From positions 201,382 to 265,381 of the forward strand of contig NZ_BMGC01000001.1 in NCBI RefSeq assembly GCF_014639795.1: DNA of 64,000 bases. The letters run 5' to 3'. The position numbers and the translations under genes were made by a program. Source of the stretch: Gordonia jinhuaensis. GTDB taxonomy: Bacteria > Actinomycetota > Actinomycetes > Mycobacteriales > Mycobacteriaceae. The notes under the pieces are model-generated. The model did not search any database and was not told the origin of the DNA. It saw only the letters and a program-made list of their open reading frames with translations. Below, one piece after another: positions 47,028 to 58,127 of the stretch; position 1 is the first letter of the stretch, and the number at the start of each line of letters is the position of its first letter.

Positions 47028-48020
47028 ATGTCCCGACTTGCCCTGTTGAGCCATCCCCCGTTTGCGGCACGAGTCGCCACCGGGGCCGTGGTCACCGCCA
47101 TCGAGGAGACCCGCCGCCTGCCCAGTGTCGCCATCGCCTTGCCGATGACCGCGCTCAGTCAGGCGTTCCAGGTGGCGATGCGTGTCCAGCAAGGCATCGC
47201 CGAACTCGCGATCAAGGGCGACGAGACCCTCGACGCCCTGTTCGGCACCCAGGACGACCAGCCCGAATGGGCGCGATTCGACGACATCGATTCCTACGAT
47301 GCCGAGCCGTTCGATGAGATCGTGGTTTTCGATGTCCGCTATTCCGAGACTGCGGATTCCGACACTGCGGGCTCGCCGACGTCGGATTCAACGGATTCCG
47401 ACGAGTCCGACTACGACGAGTACGCCGCCGAGGCCGCTGACCTCAAGGCCGGTGCGCAGGGTGAGGTGGCCACCGCACACGAGTACGAGGGCCTCCTCAC
47501 CGATACCGATACCGATACCGATACCGATACCGATACAGCTGATACCGAAACCGCCGACGCCGAGAGTGCGGACCCGGGTACTGCGGGATCGGCACCGGCG
47601 GCCACCGGTCGCTTCGCGCTATACAGCAGCGCTCCGGTCGGAATCGACCCGAACACCGGTGGGTTCGTCACCGGCGGCGACCGCGCCGATGCCGCCACCG
47701 CCGACGACGACATCGACGGGGACATCCTCGACAGCGACCCGAGCGATGGGGATCTGCTCGACGAGGAGGCCGCCGGGAAGGCGCAGGCCGCCGAGGCGGA
47801 GGTCGGACTCGTCGAGGACGAGGTGCCGATCATCGTCGCCGAACTCGACTACGACGAGCTGACCCTGGCGCAGTTGCGAGCCAAACTCCGTTCGGTCTCC
47901 GCCGACGAGCTGGTCACCCTCGCGCAGTACGAGCGTGACCATCGCGCGCGCGCGCCGTTTCTCACCATGCTCGACAATCGGGTCATGTCGGCGCAGGCCA
48001 AGCGCGACGCCCAGCGGTGA
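47028..48020 (+). CDS. lipid droplet-associated protein (Rv1109c-like)
   Basis: 330 residues from ATG 47028 with AAGGTGG about 5 bases upstream. The N-terminal amphipathic and hydrophobic helix region ([20 protein letters not shown], then [29 protein letters not shown]) would bind lipid. The middle is extremely acidic and Asp/Thr-rich, including six ACCGAT repeats coding (TD). The C-terminus ([37 protein letters not shown]) is a conserved helical domain. Its place between ispH and xseA matches Rv1109c. It overlaps xseA as GTGA. Confidence 0.82.
   Translation: MSRLALLSHPPFAARVATGAVVTAIEETRRLPSVAIALPMTALSQAFQVAMRVQQGIAELAIKGDETLDALFGTQDDQPEWARFDDIDSYDAEPFDEIVVFDVRYSETADSDTAGSPTSDSTDSDESDYDEYAAEAADLKAGAQGEVATAHEYEGLLTDTDTDTDTDTDTADTETADAESADPGTAGSAPAATGRFALYSSAPVGIDPNTGGFVTGGDRADAATADDDIDGDILDSDPSDGDLLDEEAAGKAQAAEAEVGLVEDEVPIIVAELDYDELTLAQLRAKLRSVSADELVTLAQYERDHRARAPFLTMLDNRVMSAQAKRDAQR
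47499..47534. repeat. hexanucleotide repeat (ACCGAT) x 6 in coding sequence
   Basis: Six uninterrupted in-frame copies give a Thr-Asp run in the acidic linker of the lipid-droplet protein. Hexamer slippage changes length without shifting frame. Confidence 0.95.
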
Positions 48021-49264
48021 GCGGACCGAGTTCGCCGGACAACCCGTGGCCGGTACGCACCGTCAACACAAAGATCGGCGACTGGATCCACAAGCTGGGT
48101 CAGGTGTGGGTCGAGGGTCAGATCACCCAGCTCAACCGGCGTCCCGGCACCAAGACCGCGTTCATCGTGCTGCGCGATCCCTCGGTCGACATGTCGATCA
48201 CGCTCACTTGCAAACCGCAGGTACTCGACCGTGCCGACATCCCCCTCACCGAGGGCAGCAGGGTCGTGGTCTCCGGGCGCCCCACCTTCTACGCGGGCCG
48301 CGGGACGCTCTCACTGGCCATCACCGACATCCGGCCGGTCGGGATCGGCGAGCTGCTCGCCCGACTGGAACGACTGCGTAAACTGCTTGCGGCCGAGGGC
48401 CTGTTCGATCCGGCACTCAAACGGCGGTTGCCGTTCCTGCCCACACGGATCGGACTGATCACCGGTCGCGCCAGTGCGGCCGAACGCGATGTGGTGTCGG
48501 TGTCGCGGGACCGCTGGCCGGCCGTTCGCTTCGACGTGCGCAACACCCCGGTGCAGGGTCCTACCGCCGTGCCCGCGATCCTGCGGGAACTGGAATCCCT
48601 CGATGCCGACGAGTCCGTCGACGTGATCATCATCGCCCGCGGCGGCGGCAGCACCGAGGACTTGTTGCCGTTCTCCGACGAGACACTGTGCCGTGCGGTT
48701 GCGGCGTGCACCACACCGGTGGTCAGCGCCATCGGCCACGAACCCGACATACCCCTGCTCGACTACGTCGCCGACCGGCGCGCGGCCACACCCACCGATG
48801 CCGCCAAGATCGTGGTCCCCGACGTACTGGCCGAGCAAGCCCTGATCGCCGAGCTGCGTCACCGCTCCGCGCAGGCGCTGCGCAATTGGGTGCGCCGCGA
48901 ACGTCACGGTCTGGATTCTCTGCGCACCCGACCGGTACTGGCCGACCCGCTCCGGATGGTCGAGATGCGCGCCGAGGAAATCGAGCGCCATCGGCACGCT
49001 CTGCGCCGCGACGTCACCCGCCTGGTCGACCACGAACACCGCCATCTCGAACACCTCTCAGCGCGGTTGTCGACACTGGGTCCGGCCCAGACACTCGCGC
49101 GCGGGTACGCCGTGGTGCAGCGGGTCTCCGGGGCGATGGCGGCCGTGCAGGCCGACCCGGAGGTGGTCACCTCCGTGGCGGACATGCCGATAGGGTCGCA
49201 GCTGCGTATCCGCGTCGCCGACGGCGCGACGCACGCTGCAGTGATGGGAGTCGAGAAGAAGTGA
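48017..49264 (+). CDS. xseA: exodeoxyribonuclease VII large subunit
   Basis: 415 residues. An N-terminal OB fold ([24 protein letters not shown]) binds single-stranded DNA. The catalytic core has [66 protein letters not shown], all XseA hallmarks. GTG 48017 overlaps the previous stop as GTGA, and the stop overlaps xseB the same way. Confidence 0.97.
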   Translation: MSGPSSPDNPWPVRTVNTKIGDWIHKLGQVWVEGQITQLNRRPGTKTAFIVLRDPSVDMSITLTCKPQVLDRADIPLTEGSRVVVSGRPTFYAGRGTLSLAITDIRPVGIGELLARLERLRKLLAAEGLFDPALKRRLPFLPTRIGLITGRASAAERDVVSVSRDRWPAVRFDVRNTPVQGPTAVPAILRELESLDADESVDVIIIARGGGSTEDLLPFSDETLCRAVAACTTPVVSAIGHEPDIPLLDYVADRRAATPTDAAKIVVPDVLAEQALIAELRHRSAQALRNWVRRERHGLDSLRTRPVLADPLRMVEMRAEEIERHRHALRRDVTRLVDHEHRHLEHLSARLSTLGPAQTLARGYAVVQRVSGAMAAVQADPEVVTSVADMPIGSQLRIRVADGATHAAVMGVEKK

Positions 49265-49584
49265 GCACCGCCAGGCCCACCGGGGCCGCGTCGTCGGACG
49301 AACCGACCCCGGTCGAACAGCTCGGTTACGAACAGGCCCGCGACGAACTCGTGACGGTGGTGCGCACGCTGGAACTCGGCGGCCTCGATCTCGATGAGTC
49401 GTTGACGCTGTGGGAACGCGGTGAGGCGTTGGCCAACCGCTGCGAGGAGCACCTCGCGGGCGCGTCAGCCCGAATCGAACGCGCACTCGGAACCGACGAT
49501 GATCCCGAGGAGGATTCCGAGGACGATCTCGCCGAGGAGATCGACGACGACATCGACGGATTCGACGACCCCGACGAGGAGTAG
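49261..49584 (+). CDS. xseB: exodeoxyribonuclease VII small subunit
   Basis: 107 residues. The XseB helical hairpin is in [44 protein letters not shown]-type sequence (about 22-66). It carries a long acidic tail of about 30 residues ([19 protein letters not shown]), which is longer than in E. coli. GTGA overlap with xseA. Ends 32 bases before the convergent DUF4245 gene. Confidence 0.95.
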   Translation: MSTARPTGAASSDEPTPVEQLGYEQARDELVTVVRTLELGGLDLDESLTLWERGEALANRCEEHLAGASARIERALGTDDDPEEDSEDDLAEEIDDDIDGFDDPDEE

Positions 49585-49591
49585 CCGGAAC

Positions 49592-49623
49592 CCGTGGCGG
49601 TCAGGCGCCGTGGCGGTCAGGCG
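49592..49623. repeat. 2 x 16-bp perfect tandem duplication at the DUF4245 gene stop
   Basis: CCGTGGCGGTCAGGCG at 49592-49607 and 49608-49623. The second copy contains the stop codon (49617-49619) of the minus-strand gene, so one copy of its last codons and stop is reiterated downstream. Confidence 0.92.
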
Positions 49624-50183
49624 CGGGCGGGAAGCGGCTTCGCGGCCAGCACCGCCTGCGCCAGGGTGCGGAAGTCGGATTCGGATGCCTTGCCGTACAA
49701 GCCGATCCGCACGTCGCCGAGGTTGCTGATCCAGATCGACTTGTTGTCGTCGGCCGAGTAGCGAACCCACTGGGTGCCGCCCGCCTGCGTCACCCCGTCG
49801 CCGATCACTCCGGTACCGCCGAGATAGGTGACCAGCGACTCCTCCGATGCGGAGGTCTGGCTCAGCTGGATGTAGATGCCGTCGGCGGTCAGGTAGCCGG
49901 AGTTGCTCACCCGCCCGTCGTCCATGGCATCGCTGCTGCCAGAGTTCGGCTTCCAACCCGCCGGGGTGGCCGGCAGGCGAATCGGGAAGCTCATCGAGGT
50001 CGCATCCGCATGCAGCGCCGCCGACACGTCATATGCAGGGGTTTTGTCATCCTTGGCGGTTCCCGAGAGCCCCACCGAACAGTTCCCCGACACCACCGCG
50101 ATGATCGCGCAGATGATGATCAGCGGCACCAGCGACCAGACCATGTCGCGACTGTCGGTGAGAAGACGGGGTTTTGCTGCCAC
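49617..50183 (-). CDS. DUF4245 membrane-anchored protein (Rv1100-like)
   Basis: 188 residues from GTG 50183. A short cytoplasmic N-terminus ([13 protein letters not shown]) and one membrane helix ([19 protein letters not shown]) precede an extracytoplasmic domain ([36 protein letters not shown]), the DUF4245 pattern. A second domain is absent. Divergent from glpX, as Rv1100 from Rv1099c. Function unknown. Confidence 0.85.
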   Translation of the reverse strand: MAAKPRLLTDSRDMVWSLVPLIIICAIIAVVSGNCSVGLSGTAKDDKTPAYDVSAALHADATSMSFPIRLPATPAGWKPNSGSSDAMDDGRVSNSGYLTADGIYIQLSQTSASEESLVTYLGGTGVIGDGVTQAGGTQWVRYSADDNKSIWISNLGDVRIGLYGKASESDFRTLAQAVLAAKPLPARA

Positions 50184-50302
50184 GCCGTCGAGTATGTCAC
50201 CTGCAATTGTGTGTCCGGCCGGTCGGCGGTCGTCGCGGCCGACATGACAGGATTGGACGCACTCAGTTCGTAGCCGAACCACGTCCTCAGGAGGCGCCTG
50301 TC

Positions 50303-51307
50303 ATGTCCGAGCCCACCCGTTCCTCGCAGGCCCCTGACCGGAACCTGGCCATGGAGCTCGTCCGCGTCACCGAAGCCGCCGCTCTGGCCGCCGGCCGCTG
50401 GGTGGGCCGCGGCAACAAGATCGGCGGTGACGGCGCCGCTGTCGACGCGATGCGCGAGCTGTTGTCGACCGTCTCGATGCAGGGCGTGGTGGTGATCGGC
50501 GAGGGCGAGAAGGACGAGGCCCCGATGCTCTACAACGGTGAACACGTCGGCAACGGCGAGGGCCCCGAGGTCGACGTGGCCGTCGACCCGATCGACGGCA
50601 CCACGCTGATGGCCGAGGGACGCCCCAACTCGATCGCGGTGATCGCGGTGTCCGAACGCGGCACGATGTTCGACCCCTCGGCCGTGTTCTACATGGAGAA
50701 GATCGCCGTCGGACCGGAGGCGAAGGGATCGATTGACATCAACCAGTCGGTCCAGTGGAACATCGAGTCGGTCGCCAAGGCCAAGGGCATCGACGTCGCC
50801 GACATGACCGTGGTGGTGCTCGATCGTCCGCGGCACGCCGATCTCATCTCCCAGATCCGCGCCGCCGGCGCCAAGATCCGCCTCATCTCCGACGGTGACG
50901 TCGCCGGTGCAATCGCCGCCGCCGGCGAGTACAGCTCGGTCGACATGCTGATGGGTATCGGTGGCACGCCCGAGGGCATCATCACCGCTGTCGCGATGAA
51001 GTGCATTGGCGGCGAGATCCAGGGCAAGCTGTGGCCGAAGGACGAGGCCGAGCGTCAGAAGGCGCTCGACGCCGGCCACGACCTCGACCGGGTGCTGGGC
51101 ACCGACGATCTGGTGAGCGGGGAGAACATGTTCTTCGCCGCGACCGGCGTCACCAACGGCGACATGCTGCGCGGGGTCACCTACCGCCCCACCGGCGCCA
51201 CCACCCGCTCGCTGGTGATGCGCTCGAAGTCGGGCACCATCCGCACCATCGAGAGCGTCCATCAGCTGGCCAAGCTGCGCGAGTTCGCCTCGGTTGACCT
51301 GGGCTGA
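50303..51307 (+). CDS. glpX: fructose-1,6-bisphosphatase class II
   Basis: 334 residues from ATG 50303 with AGGAGG 8 bases upstream. Metal-binding motifs are [12 protein letters not shown] and [28 protein letters not shown] is also conserved. It makes fructose-6-phosphate in gluconeogenesis. Its stop lies in a 17-bp tandem duplication (51304-51337), and a hairpin terminator follows. Confidence 0.97.
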   Translation: MSEPTRSSQAPDRNLAMELVRVTEAAALAAGRWVGRGNKIGGDGAAVDAMRELLSTVSMQGVVVIGEGEKDEAPMLYNGEHVGNGEGPEVDVAVDPIDGTTLMAEGRPNSIAVIAVSERGTMFDPSAVFYMEKIAVGPEAKGSIDINQSVQWNIESVAKAKGIDVADMTVVVLDRPRHADLISQIRAAGAKIRLISDGDVAGAIAAAGEYSSVDMLMGIGGTPEGIITAVAMKCIGGEIQGKLWPKDEAERQKALDAGHDLDRVLGTDDLVSGENMFFAATGVTNGDMLRGVTYRPTGATTRSLVMRSKSGTIRTIESVHQLAKLREFASVDLG

Positions 51308-51337
51308 GCGACCGACTGGGCTGGGCGACCGACTGGG
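51304..51337. repeat. 2 x 17-bp tandem duplication spanning the glpX stop
   Basis: 51304-51320 and 51321-51337 differ at one base; that base turns the stop TGA of copy 1 into TGG in copy 2. Confidence 0.9.
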
Positions 51338-51361
51338 CCCGATCGGCATACGGTCACATCT

Positions 51362-51398
51362 CGAGCCGCCTCGTGTCCTCGTGGACCGGGGCGGCTCG
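51362..51398 (+). terminator. glpX terminator hairpin
   Basis: CGAGCCGCC (51362-51370) pairs with GGCGGCTCG (51390-51398), enclosing a GTCC-TCGT-GGAC inner stem, followed by TTC. Confidence 0.75.
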
Positions 51399-51600
51399 TT
51401 CATAGCCGGGCCTGCCCGGGCCGGACACGTCTGCTCGATGTCGTCGAGCGTCCAGCCGATCTCCCTGCTCGACCACACCCGCATCCGGCCCGGCGTCTCC
51501 TACGTCACACCGGGGCACGGGCCTGGTTTTTCCCTCTACCTGGGCAGGTAAATTTGCACGAGGTTGCCCTAACTCACAGTCGAGACGAAGGATCCACAGA

Positions 51601-53001
51601 ATGACCGAGCAGCAGTTCCGGATCGAACACGACACCATGGGCGAGGTGAAGGTTCCCGTCGACGCGCTGTGGCGGGCCCAGACCCAGCGCGCCGTCGAGA
51701 ACTTCCCGATCTCCGGCCGCGGACTCGAGCGCACCCAGATCCGCGCCATGGGCCTGCTGAAGGCCGCCTGCGCCCAGGTCAACAAGGATCTCGGACTGCT
51801 CGATGCCGCCAAGGCCGACGCCATCATCGCCGCGGCCAAGGAGATCGCCGACGGCAAACACGACGACCAGTTCCCCATCGACGTGTTCCAGACCGGCTCG
51901 GGCACCAGCTCGAACATGAACGCCAACGAGGTCATCGCCTCCATCGCCAAGGCCAACGGCGTCGAAGTCCACCCCAACGACGACGTCAACATGTCGCAGT
52001 CGTCGAACGACACCTTCCCCACCGCCACGCATGTCGCGGCGACCGAAGCCGCGGTCACCGACCTCATCCCAGCGCTCGAACATCTGCAGAAAGCGTTGTC
52101 GGAGAAAGCAACCCAGTGGCGTGAGGTGGTCAAGTCCGGCCGCACCCACCTGATGGACGCCGTTCCGGTGACCCTCGGTCAGGAGTTCTCCGGCTACGCA
52201 CGGCAGGTCGAGGCTGGCGTCGAGCGCGTCACGGCCGCGCTGCCGCGGGTCGGCGAGGTGCCGATCGGCGGTACGGCGGTGGGCACCGGCCTCAACGCCC
52301 CCGACCATTTCGGCACGAAGGTGGTCGCCGAGCTGGTCAAGCTCACCGACGTTTCCGAGATCACGCTGGCCGCCAACAACTTCGAGGCCCAGGCCGCACG
52401 TGACGGACTGGTCGAGCTGTCGGGCGCACTCAAGACCATCGCGGTGTCGCTCACCAAGATCGCCAACGATGTGCGGTGGATGGGTTCGGGTCCGCTGACC
52501 GGACTGGGCGAGCTCCGCCTCCCCGATCTGCAGCCGGGCTCCTCGATCATGCCGGGTAAGGTCAATCCCGTTCTGCCCGAGGCAGTCACACAGGTCGCCG
52601 CACAGGTGATCGGCAACGACGCGGCAGTCACCTGGGGTGGCGGCAACGGCGCCTTCGAGCTGAACGTCTACATCCCGATGATGGCGCGCAACGTACTCGA
52701 ATCGCTCAAGCTGCTGACCAATGTGTCGCGACTGTTCGCCGATCGCTGCATCGCCGGACTCGAAGCCAACGAGGAGCGACTCAAGACGCTTGCCGAGAGT
52801 TCGCCGTCCATCGTCACCCCTCTCAACAGCGCGATCGGCTACGAAGAGGCCGCCGCGGTGGCCAAGCAGGCCCTCAAGGAGGGCAAGACGATCCGTCAGA
52901 CGGTCATCGATCGAGGGCTGATCGGCGACAAGCTGACCATCGAGGAACTCGACAAACGCCTCGACGTTCTCAAGATGGCCAATCTGGACCACAAGCGCTG
53001 A
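51601..53001 (+). CDS. fumC: fumarate hydratase, class II
   Basis: 466 residues. It starts [24 protein letters not shown]; has [45 protein letters not shown] and the catalytic loop [15 protein letters not shown]. It converts fumarate and malate in the TCA cycle without iron. ATG 51601. Downstream of glpX, as Rv1098c follows Rv1099c. Confidence 0.97.
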   Translation: MTEQQFRIEHDTMGEVKVPVDALWRAQTQRAVENFPISGRGLERTQIRAMGLLKAACAQVNKDLGLLDAAKADAIIAAAKEIADGKHDDQFPIDVFQTGSGTSSNMNANEVIASIAKANGVEVHPNDDVNMSQSSNDTFPTATHVAATEAAVTDLIPALEHLQKALSEKATQWREVVKSGRTHLMDAVPVTLGQEFSGYARQVEAGVERVTAALPRVGEVPIGGTAVGTGLNAPDHFGTKVVAELVKLTDVSEITLAANNFEAQAARDGLVELSGALKTIAVSLTKIANDVRWMGSGPLTGLGELRLPDLQPGSSIMPGKVNPVLPEAVTQVAAQVIGNDAAVTWGGGNGAFELNVYIPMMARNVLESLKLLTNVSRLFADRCIAGLEANEERLKTLAESSPSIVTPLNSAIGYEEAAAVAKQALKEGKTIRQTVIDRGLIGDKLTIEELDKRLDVLKMANLDHKR

Positions 53002-53027
53002 GATCCTGACCGGCGCAAGCCTTCACG

Positions 53028-53071
53028 CGAGACGGGCGGGTGGCACCTCAACGGTGCACCCGCCCGTCTCG
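53028..53071 (+). terminator. fumC terminator hairpin
   Basis: Perfect 15-bp outer stem (CGAGACGGGCGGGTG at 53028-53042 with its complement at 53057-53071) plus an inner CACC/GGTG stem. Confidence 0.88.
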
Positions 53072-53142
53072 TGTCCACGCATGTGGTGTCTGGCCGGCGA
53101 ATCCACCCGCCAGAGTGAGCGCGTGGGGCACAATCGGCAGAC

Positions 53143-53826
53143 ATGAGCGAACTGCGCGACTTCCCCACGGATTTCTCCACCGCACTGGTCCTCGTCGCAC
53201 ACCCCGACGATCCCGAATACGGTCCCGCGATCGCTGTCGCCCGCTGGACCAGCGAAGGCAGAAGGGTTGCCTACGCGCTCGCGACCTCGGGTGAGGCAGG
53301 GATCGAGGGTATGAGCCCGCAGGAGGCCGGACCGTTGCGCGAAGACGAGCAACGGGCGTCAGCGGCTGTGGTCGGGGTGGTCGAGGTCGAGTTCTGGGGC
53401 TTCACCGACAGCAACATCCACAACTCGCCACACCTGCGCGAACGCATCACCGAGACCATCACACGGATCGGACCTGAGCTGGTGGTGACCACCTATGGCG
53501 GGGCGCAGTGGGCACCCGACAAACCGAATCAGCGCGACCACATGGAGTTCGCCGCGGCGGTGACCGACGCCTACGACGCGATGACCTCACCACCGCGCTA
53601 CCTGTTCTGCAACGGCCCCGAGGCGACCCACACGCTCGACGTCACCGACCACTACAGCACCGCAGTCGCCTCGCTCGCCGAGCACAAGGTGTATCTGTCG
53701 GTCCTTGATCCCGACACCTCGGTCGCCGATCAGGCCAGGGCACAGGTCGATTCGATCGCCCCGGTGGGCGACGACGGCCGCAGGCGAGTGGGATTCCAGT
53801 TGTTGCGCAACGCTGCGGCGGATTGA
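53143..53826 (+). CDS. PIG-L family deacetylase
   Basis: 227 residues. The zinc and catalytic motif is LVAHPDDPEYG (about 18-28), followed by LATSGEAG, GFTDSN and a distal His in QRDHMEFAAAV. The fold is that of GlcNAc-PI / mycothiol (MshB, Mca) de-N-acetylases; the N-terminal HPDD carries Pro at the position usually Glu-adjacent (HPDDPE versus HPDDE). Substrate unknown. ATG 53143; free-standing between two terminators. Confidence 0.88.
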   Translation: MSELRDFPTDFSTALVLVAHPDDPEYGPAIAVARWTSEGRRVAYALATSGEAGIEGMSPQEAGPLREDEQRASAAVVGVVEVEFWGFTDSNIHNSPHLRERITETITRIGPELVVTTYGGAQWAPDKPNQRDHMEFAAAVTDAYDAMTSPPRYLFCNGPEATHTLDVTDHYSTAVASLAEHKVYLSVLDPDTSVADQARAQVDSIAPVGDDGRRRVGFQLLRNAAAD

Positions 53827-53845
53827 CCACCCGACCATACGACGA

Positions 53846-53883
53846 TGCCGGTGGATACCACCCCACATGGGTATCCACCGGCA
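53846..53883. terminator. hairpin terminator between PIG-L gene and ABC permease
   Basis: Perfect 14-bp stem (TGCCGGTGGATACC at 53846-53859 with its complement at 53870-53883) around a 10-base loop, between convergent genes. Confidence 0.88.
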
Positions 53884-53980
53884 CCATCCTCGTCATCAGA
53901 CCCTCCCCCAAGGGCCGATGAGGTCACTGCGCGGGCCGAGCGGCCCGAGTCCGAGGGTTCCGCGCGAACGCGCGTACCGA

Positions 53981-55834
53981 CTACGTACCCATCATCTTGG
54001 CTATGGACGTGCTGTCCTCACCGGTCTTTCGCAGAATCAGCCCTGTGACCCCGAGCACCACCAGCGTCAGCAGCAGCATCAGTGTCGACATGGCCGCAAT
54101 CTCGGGCTTCAACGCAATGCGCACCGTCGAGAAGATGTACACCGGCCACGGCGTGTAACCGGGCTGCTGGACGAAACTCGAAATGACCACGTCGTCGAGG
54201 CTGAAGGTGAAGGCCAGCAGCATGCCGGCGATGATGCCGGGCATGGCGGTCGGCAGGATCACGTGACGCAGCCGCGCCAGCGGTTTCGCGTAGAGGTCGG
54301 CCGCGGCTTCCTCGAGGGCCGGATCGAGTGCACTGACCCGCGCCCGGACGATGAACGTGACCACCACCATCGACACCGCCGCGTGCGAGATCACCAGTCG
54401 CACGAGGCCGTTGTTGAACGGCACCAGATTCCAGTCCACACCGAGGGTGACGTACCAGGGCAGGAATGCGATCGCGTTGGCGATATCGGGAGTCACCAGG
54501 GTGATCGTCAGCAGCGCGGTCAGACCGATCCCCCACCAGCGCCGCTTCTTGCTGGCGCCCAGCGCAATGCCGGCCAGTGAGCCGAGCACGGTCGAGACCA
54601 GCGCCGAGAGCACCGCCACCTCCAGCGAGGTCTTCACCGACGACATGATCGTGTCGTTGCTCAATGCGCTGGAATACGAACCGAATCCGAAGCCCTGGAA
54701 GGAGGCGAGGACGCGTCCGGTGTTGAACGAGTAGACGATCATCACGATGATCGGCAGGAACAGGAACAGGTAGACCACCACCGACCACGCCTTGAGACCC
54801 AGGGTGTACCAGTCGACGTCGGTGCGGGCGCGCTTCATCTGCATACGCGGCAGGGCGTCGGAATGCACGCCCGCCGTCTTCTGGATCGGCACGTTGAACA
54901 CCGCACGGTCGAGCCAGGTGACGATCAGCTTGATCACCACCGCCACGATCGCGACGATGAGCAGCACCACGAGCATCAGCGCCACGGTCATCGCCGAACC
55001 CAGCGCCCAGTTCTGAGCGGTCTGGAACTGGCTGGCGATCATCTGTCCGGCCATGGTCCCCTTGGCGCCGCCGAGCACCTCGGGTGTCACGTAGTCGCCC
55101 ATCAGCGGGATGAACACCAGCAGACAGCCCGAGGCGATACCCGGGGCGGCCAGCGGCAGCGTGATGCGGAAGAACGTGGTCACCCGGTTGGCGCCGAGAT
55201 CGCGGCTGGCCTCACGCAGCGGACGACCCGCGCGATCCATCGCCACGAACAACGGCAGGATCATCAGTGGCAGGTAGTTGTAGACCACGCCGATCTGCAC
55301 CGCGGTACGCGTGTACAGGATCTCCAGCTCACCCCCACCGGCCGACTGGATCAGCTTCGACAGCCATCCGGTGGGCGACAGGGTGATCTGCCAGCCGATG
55401 GTACGGACCAGGAAGTTGGTCCAGAACGGGATCATCAGCAGGGCGATGTAGAGCCCGCGCCGCGACGGCTTGGACTTGACCGCGAGCCAGTAGGCGAACG
55501 GGATACTGACCACCAGCGCCAGGATCACACCGGTCACCGCGATGGTCAGGGTGTTGACGAAGGTCGAACGGTACTGGGAGCCGAATGCCTCGGAGTAGCG
55601 CCCCAGGCTCAGATGATCGGTTGCGTAGGTGGTGAATTGGTCGGGTTTGTAGCCGAAGCTGTACCAGATCACCAGCGCCATCGGGATGGCGAAGAAGAAC
55701 ACGATGTAGGCCCAGGCCGGGAAGGTCAGCCCGCCGACACCGAACAGCCGCTGGCGAAGCGGCGCCTTCGGGGTCGGGACGTGTTCGGGCTCTTCTGGCT
55801 TGGAGTGTTTCGGGGCGGGAAGTGTTGTCGTCAT
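53981..55834 (-). CDS. polyamine-type ABC transporter permease, PotB-PotC fusion
   Basis: 617 residues holding both permease halves in one chain. The first half (about 1-300) has six membrane helices and an EAA loop (EASRDLGANRVTTFFRITLP). The second half begins near residue 330, with another six helices and EAA loop (EEAAADLYAKPLARLRHVILP). In most bacteria PotB and PotC are separate. ATG 55834 overlaps the binding-protein stop as ATGA. It forms the channel of the importer with the PotA-like ATPase. Confidence 0.93.
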   Translation of the reverse strand: MTTTLPAPKHSKPEEPEHVPTPKAPLRQRLFGVGGLTFPAWAYIVFFFAIPMALVIWYSFGYKPDQFTTYATDHLSLGRYSEAFGSQYRSTFVNTLTIAVTGVILALVVSIPFAYWLAVKSKPSRRGLYIALLMIPFWTNFLVRTIGWQITLSPTGWLSKLIQSAGGGELEILYTRTAVQIGVVYNYLPLMILPLFVAMDRAGRPLREASRDLGANRVTTFFRITLPLAAPGIASGCLLVFIPLMGDYVTPEVLGGAKGTMAGQMIASQFQTAQNWALGSAMTVALMLVVLLIVAIVAVVIKLIVTWLDRAVFNVPIQKTAGVHSDALPRMQMKRARTDVDWYTLGLKAWSVVVYLFLFLPIIVMIVYSFNTGRVLASFQGFGFGSYSSALSNDTIMSSVKTSLEVAVLSALVSTVLGSLAGIALGASKKRRWWGIGLTALLTITLVTPDIANAIAFLPWYVTLGVDWNLVPFNNGLVRLVISHAAVSMVVVTFIVRARVSALDPALEEAAADLYAKPLARLRHVILPTAMPGIIAGMLLAFTFSLDDVVISSFVQQPGYTPWPVYIFSTVRIALKPEIAAMSTLMLLLTLVVLGVTGLILRKTGEDSTSIAKMMGT

Positions 55835-57015
55835 TGCGCGCTCCTGGCCTGCATCTCGTTGACGATCTCGGTACGTTGCTGCGTGGCCGAGTCGATCGTC
55901 GCGGTGGTGAGCCGCGCGACCACCTCATCGGGCGGGAACAGCAGATCGGCGAAGGGCAGATTGTCCTTGCGACCGCGCTCGGAGAGCCCCTTCACGCCGG
56001 TCTGGTAGCCGATGTACTGCATCTCGTTGTAGGAGATCTCGGGGTCGAGCATCATGTTGATGAACGCATGCGCCGCACCCGGGTGCTGGGTCCCGTGGAC
56101 GATCGCGAAGTTGTCGTTCCACAGATTGGCTGTGGGCAGCGGGTAGACGAATCCCCACTTGTCGGGGTTCGGCTCGTTCATCAACGCCAACCGCGCGTCA
56201 CCGTTCCATGCCTGCAACAGCGTGAACCCGCCACCGGCGACCACCGTGGTGATCGACGAGTTGTACCCCTTGATGGTCGGGGCGAGCTTGTCGAGCAACA
56301 GACTGCGTCCGGCCGAGAGGTCTTTCTGATCGGTGGAATTGGGGTTGAGGTTGAGGGCACCCATCGCGATGGAGAGCACCTCCCAGGGATCCTCGAGCAC
56401 GCTCGTCTTGCCGCGCGCAGGCCCCATCGCCAGCGATACGAAGTCGCCCCACGAGCGCGGGGTGGTCTTGATCACGGTCTTGTCGTACATGAAACCGGTT
56501 GTGCCCCAGTCCTTCGAGGCGCCGTGACGAGAGTTCGGATTCCACGGCGGATTGAAGAACCGCGGCTCCAGATTCTTTAGGTTGGGAACCTTGGCGTGGT
56601 CGAGTTCGTCGAGCAGATTGTGTTCGACCATCTGGGGGATGTACACGCCGGTGGGCACCACCACGTCGTAGCCCGACGTGCCACGAGCGGCCGCCAGCTT
56701 GGCGATCATCTCCTCGTTGGATCCGAACGAGTCGACCTGCAGTTTGATGCCGAACTTCTTCTTGATCGACTCGAGGTCGTCGGGGTTCTCGTAGTCACCC
56801 CAGCTGTAGTAGTTGAGCCGGTCCTCGATCTTGTCGGTGAGCTCTGCCGAGGGCGCCACCTTGTGGTCGGGTGCGCAGGCCGACAGCGCCGCACCCGCAC
56901 CCACCACTCCGATGCCCGCGAGCAGACTGCGCCGGGTGATCCGGCGGACCGAATGTCTGGGAGCGAGTGCGCGGACCATTCCCGGGTCGTCGCCACCCCG
57001 TGCAGGCCCTCTCAT
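55831..57015 (-). CDS. polyamine-type ABC transporter substrate-binding lipoprotein (PotD-like)
   Basis: 394 residues. The signal peptide carries a twin-arginine motif (RRSLLAGIG) and a lipobox LSAC with Cys47, so the protein is probably exported folded by Tat and lipid-anchored. The mature part is a type 2 periplasmic-binding fold ([48 protein letters not shown]). ATG 57015 overlaps the potA-like stop as ATGA; Met13 is an alternative start. Ligand is probably spermidine or putrescine by family and by the catabolic neighbours. Confidence 0.92.
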   Translation of the reverse strand: MRGPARGGDDPGMVRALAPRHSVRRITRRSLLAGIGVVGAGAALSACAPDHKVAPSAELTDKIEDRLNYYSWGDYENPDDLESIKKKFGIKLQVDSFGSNEEMIAKLAAARGTSGYDVVVPTGVYIPQMVEHNLLDELDHAKVPNLKNLEPRFFNPPWNPNSRHGASKDWGTTGFMYDKTVIKTTPRSWGDFVSLAMGPARGKTSVLEDPWEVLSIAMGALNLNPNSTDQKDLSAGRSLLLDKLAPTIKGYNSSITTVVAGGGFTLLQAWNGDARLALMNEPNPDKWGFVYPLPTANLWNDNFAIVHGTQHPGAAHAFINMMLDPEISYNEMQYIGYQTGVKGLSERGRKDNLPFADLLFPPDEVVARLTTATIDSATQQRTEIVNEMQARSAQ

Positions 57016-58127
57016 TTCGAGAACACCCGGGTATCGGCGCCGGCGAAGGTGCAGCTGACCCGCTGCCCCTCGGTCAGCGGCGGGAAGTTGCGGGTCGCAC
57101 CGCGCACCAGGATATCGGTGCCGGCGTCGGTGGTCACCACCACCTGCGTGAGGTCGCCGAGGAAGGAGATGCCCTCGGCCACACCGGAAATCGAATTGTC
57201 GGCGTTGCGCAGGTCCTCGTCGGACTCGGCGAACCAGATGGCTTCCGGACGGATGGCAGCCACGAGATCGCCGGCCATGTCCTCGACGTCGTCGGCGACC
57301 TTGAAATCACCGTCGGTGGTGGGCAGGCGACCGTCACGGAAGGGTCCGGTCACGTCGAAGAAGGTCTGCTTGCCGATGAAGTCGGCCACGAAGCGGTTGG
57401 TCGGGTGTGCGTAGATGTCCTGCCCCTCGCCCACCTGCGCGATATGACCTTCACTCATCACCACGATGCGGTCGCTCATCGACAGCGCCTCCTCCTGGTC
57501 GTGGGTGACGAAGATGAAGGTGGTGCCCAGATCCTTCTGCAGGAGTTTGAGTTCGATCTGCATCTCCTCGCGCAGCTTGCGGTCCAGGGCGCTCATCGGC
57601 TCGTCGAGCAGCAGTACGTCGGGCCGGTTGGCCAGTGCGCGGGCCAGGGCGACACGCTGCTGCTGACCGCCGGAGAGCATGGCCGGCTTACGGTCGGCGA
57701 AACGTGTCATCTGCACCATCTCCAGCGCCTCACTCACGCGCTGGCCGATCTCCACCTTGGCGACCTTGCGTTGGCGCAGACCGAATCCCACGTTCTGCGC
57801 GACCGTCATATGCGGGAACAACGCATAGGACTGGAAGACGGTGTTCACCGGTCGCCGCTCCGGCGGCACGTCGATGATCGACTCACCGTCGAGGGTGATG
57901 TCACCCTCAGTGGGCCGCTCGAAGCCGGCGAGCATGCGCAGCAGCGTGGTCTTCCCACACCCCGAGGGACCCAGGAGCGACACGAATTCACCTGCGGCGA
58001 CGTCGAGATCGATGTCGGTGACGGCGACGTGGCCGTTATCGTAGACCTTGGTGATCGATTTCATCGACACCGCGCCACGTGACGCCGAGGTCTGCTCTTT
58101 CTGTGCAACCTGTGCGGTGGTGGTCAT
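57012..58127 (-). CDS. potA: polyamine-type ABC transporter ATP-binding protein (PotA-like)
   Basis: 371 residues. Walker [15 protein letters not shown]-loop [13 protein letters not shown], signature [15 protein letters not shown], Walker [13 protein letters not shown], and the H-loop in FVTHDQEEA. The C-terminal TOBE domain (about 260-365) has [11 protein letters not shown] and [14 protein letters not shown] 58127 overlaps the amidohydrolase stop as ATGA, so the whole minus-strand set is one operon. Confidence 0.96.
   Translation of the reverse strand: MTTTAQVAQKEQTSASRGAVSMKSITKVYDNGHVAVTDIDLDVAAGEFVSLLGPSGCGKTTLLRMLAGFERPTEGDITLDGESIIDVPPERRPVNTVFQSYALFPHMTVAQNVGFGLRQRKVAKVEIGQRVSEALEMVQMTRFADRKPAMLSGGQQQRVALARALANRPDVLLLDEPMSALDRKLREEMQIELKLLQKDLGTTFIFVTHDQEEALSMSDRIVVMSEGHIAQVGEGQDIYAHPTNRFVADFIGKQTFFDVTGPFRDGRLPTTDGDFKVADDVEDMAGDLVAAIRPEAIWFAESDEDLRNADNSISGVAEGISFLGDLTQVVVTTDAGTDILVRGATRNFPPLTEGQRVSCTFAGADTRVFSK

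Noticed and set aside
51294-51551. 85-codon frame after glpX
   Set aside because: It covers the 17-bp duplication and the terminator hairpin and has no recognisable features.
51541-51600. IdeR/DtxR-like iron box upstream of fumC (AGGTT, three bases, CTAAC near 51561)
   Set aside because: By my count only about 11 of 19 positions agree with the consensus, too few to claim.
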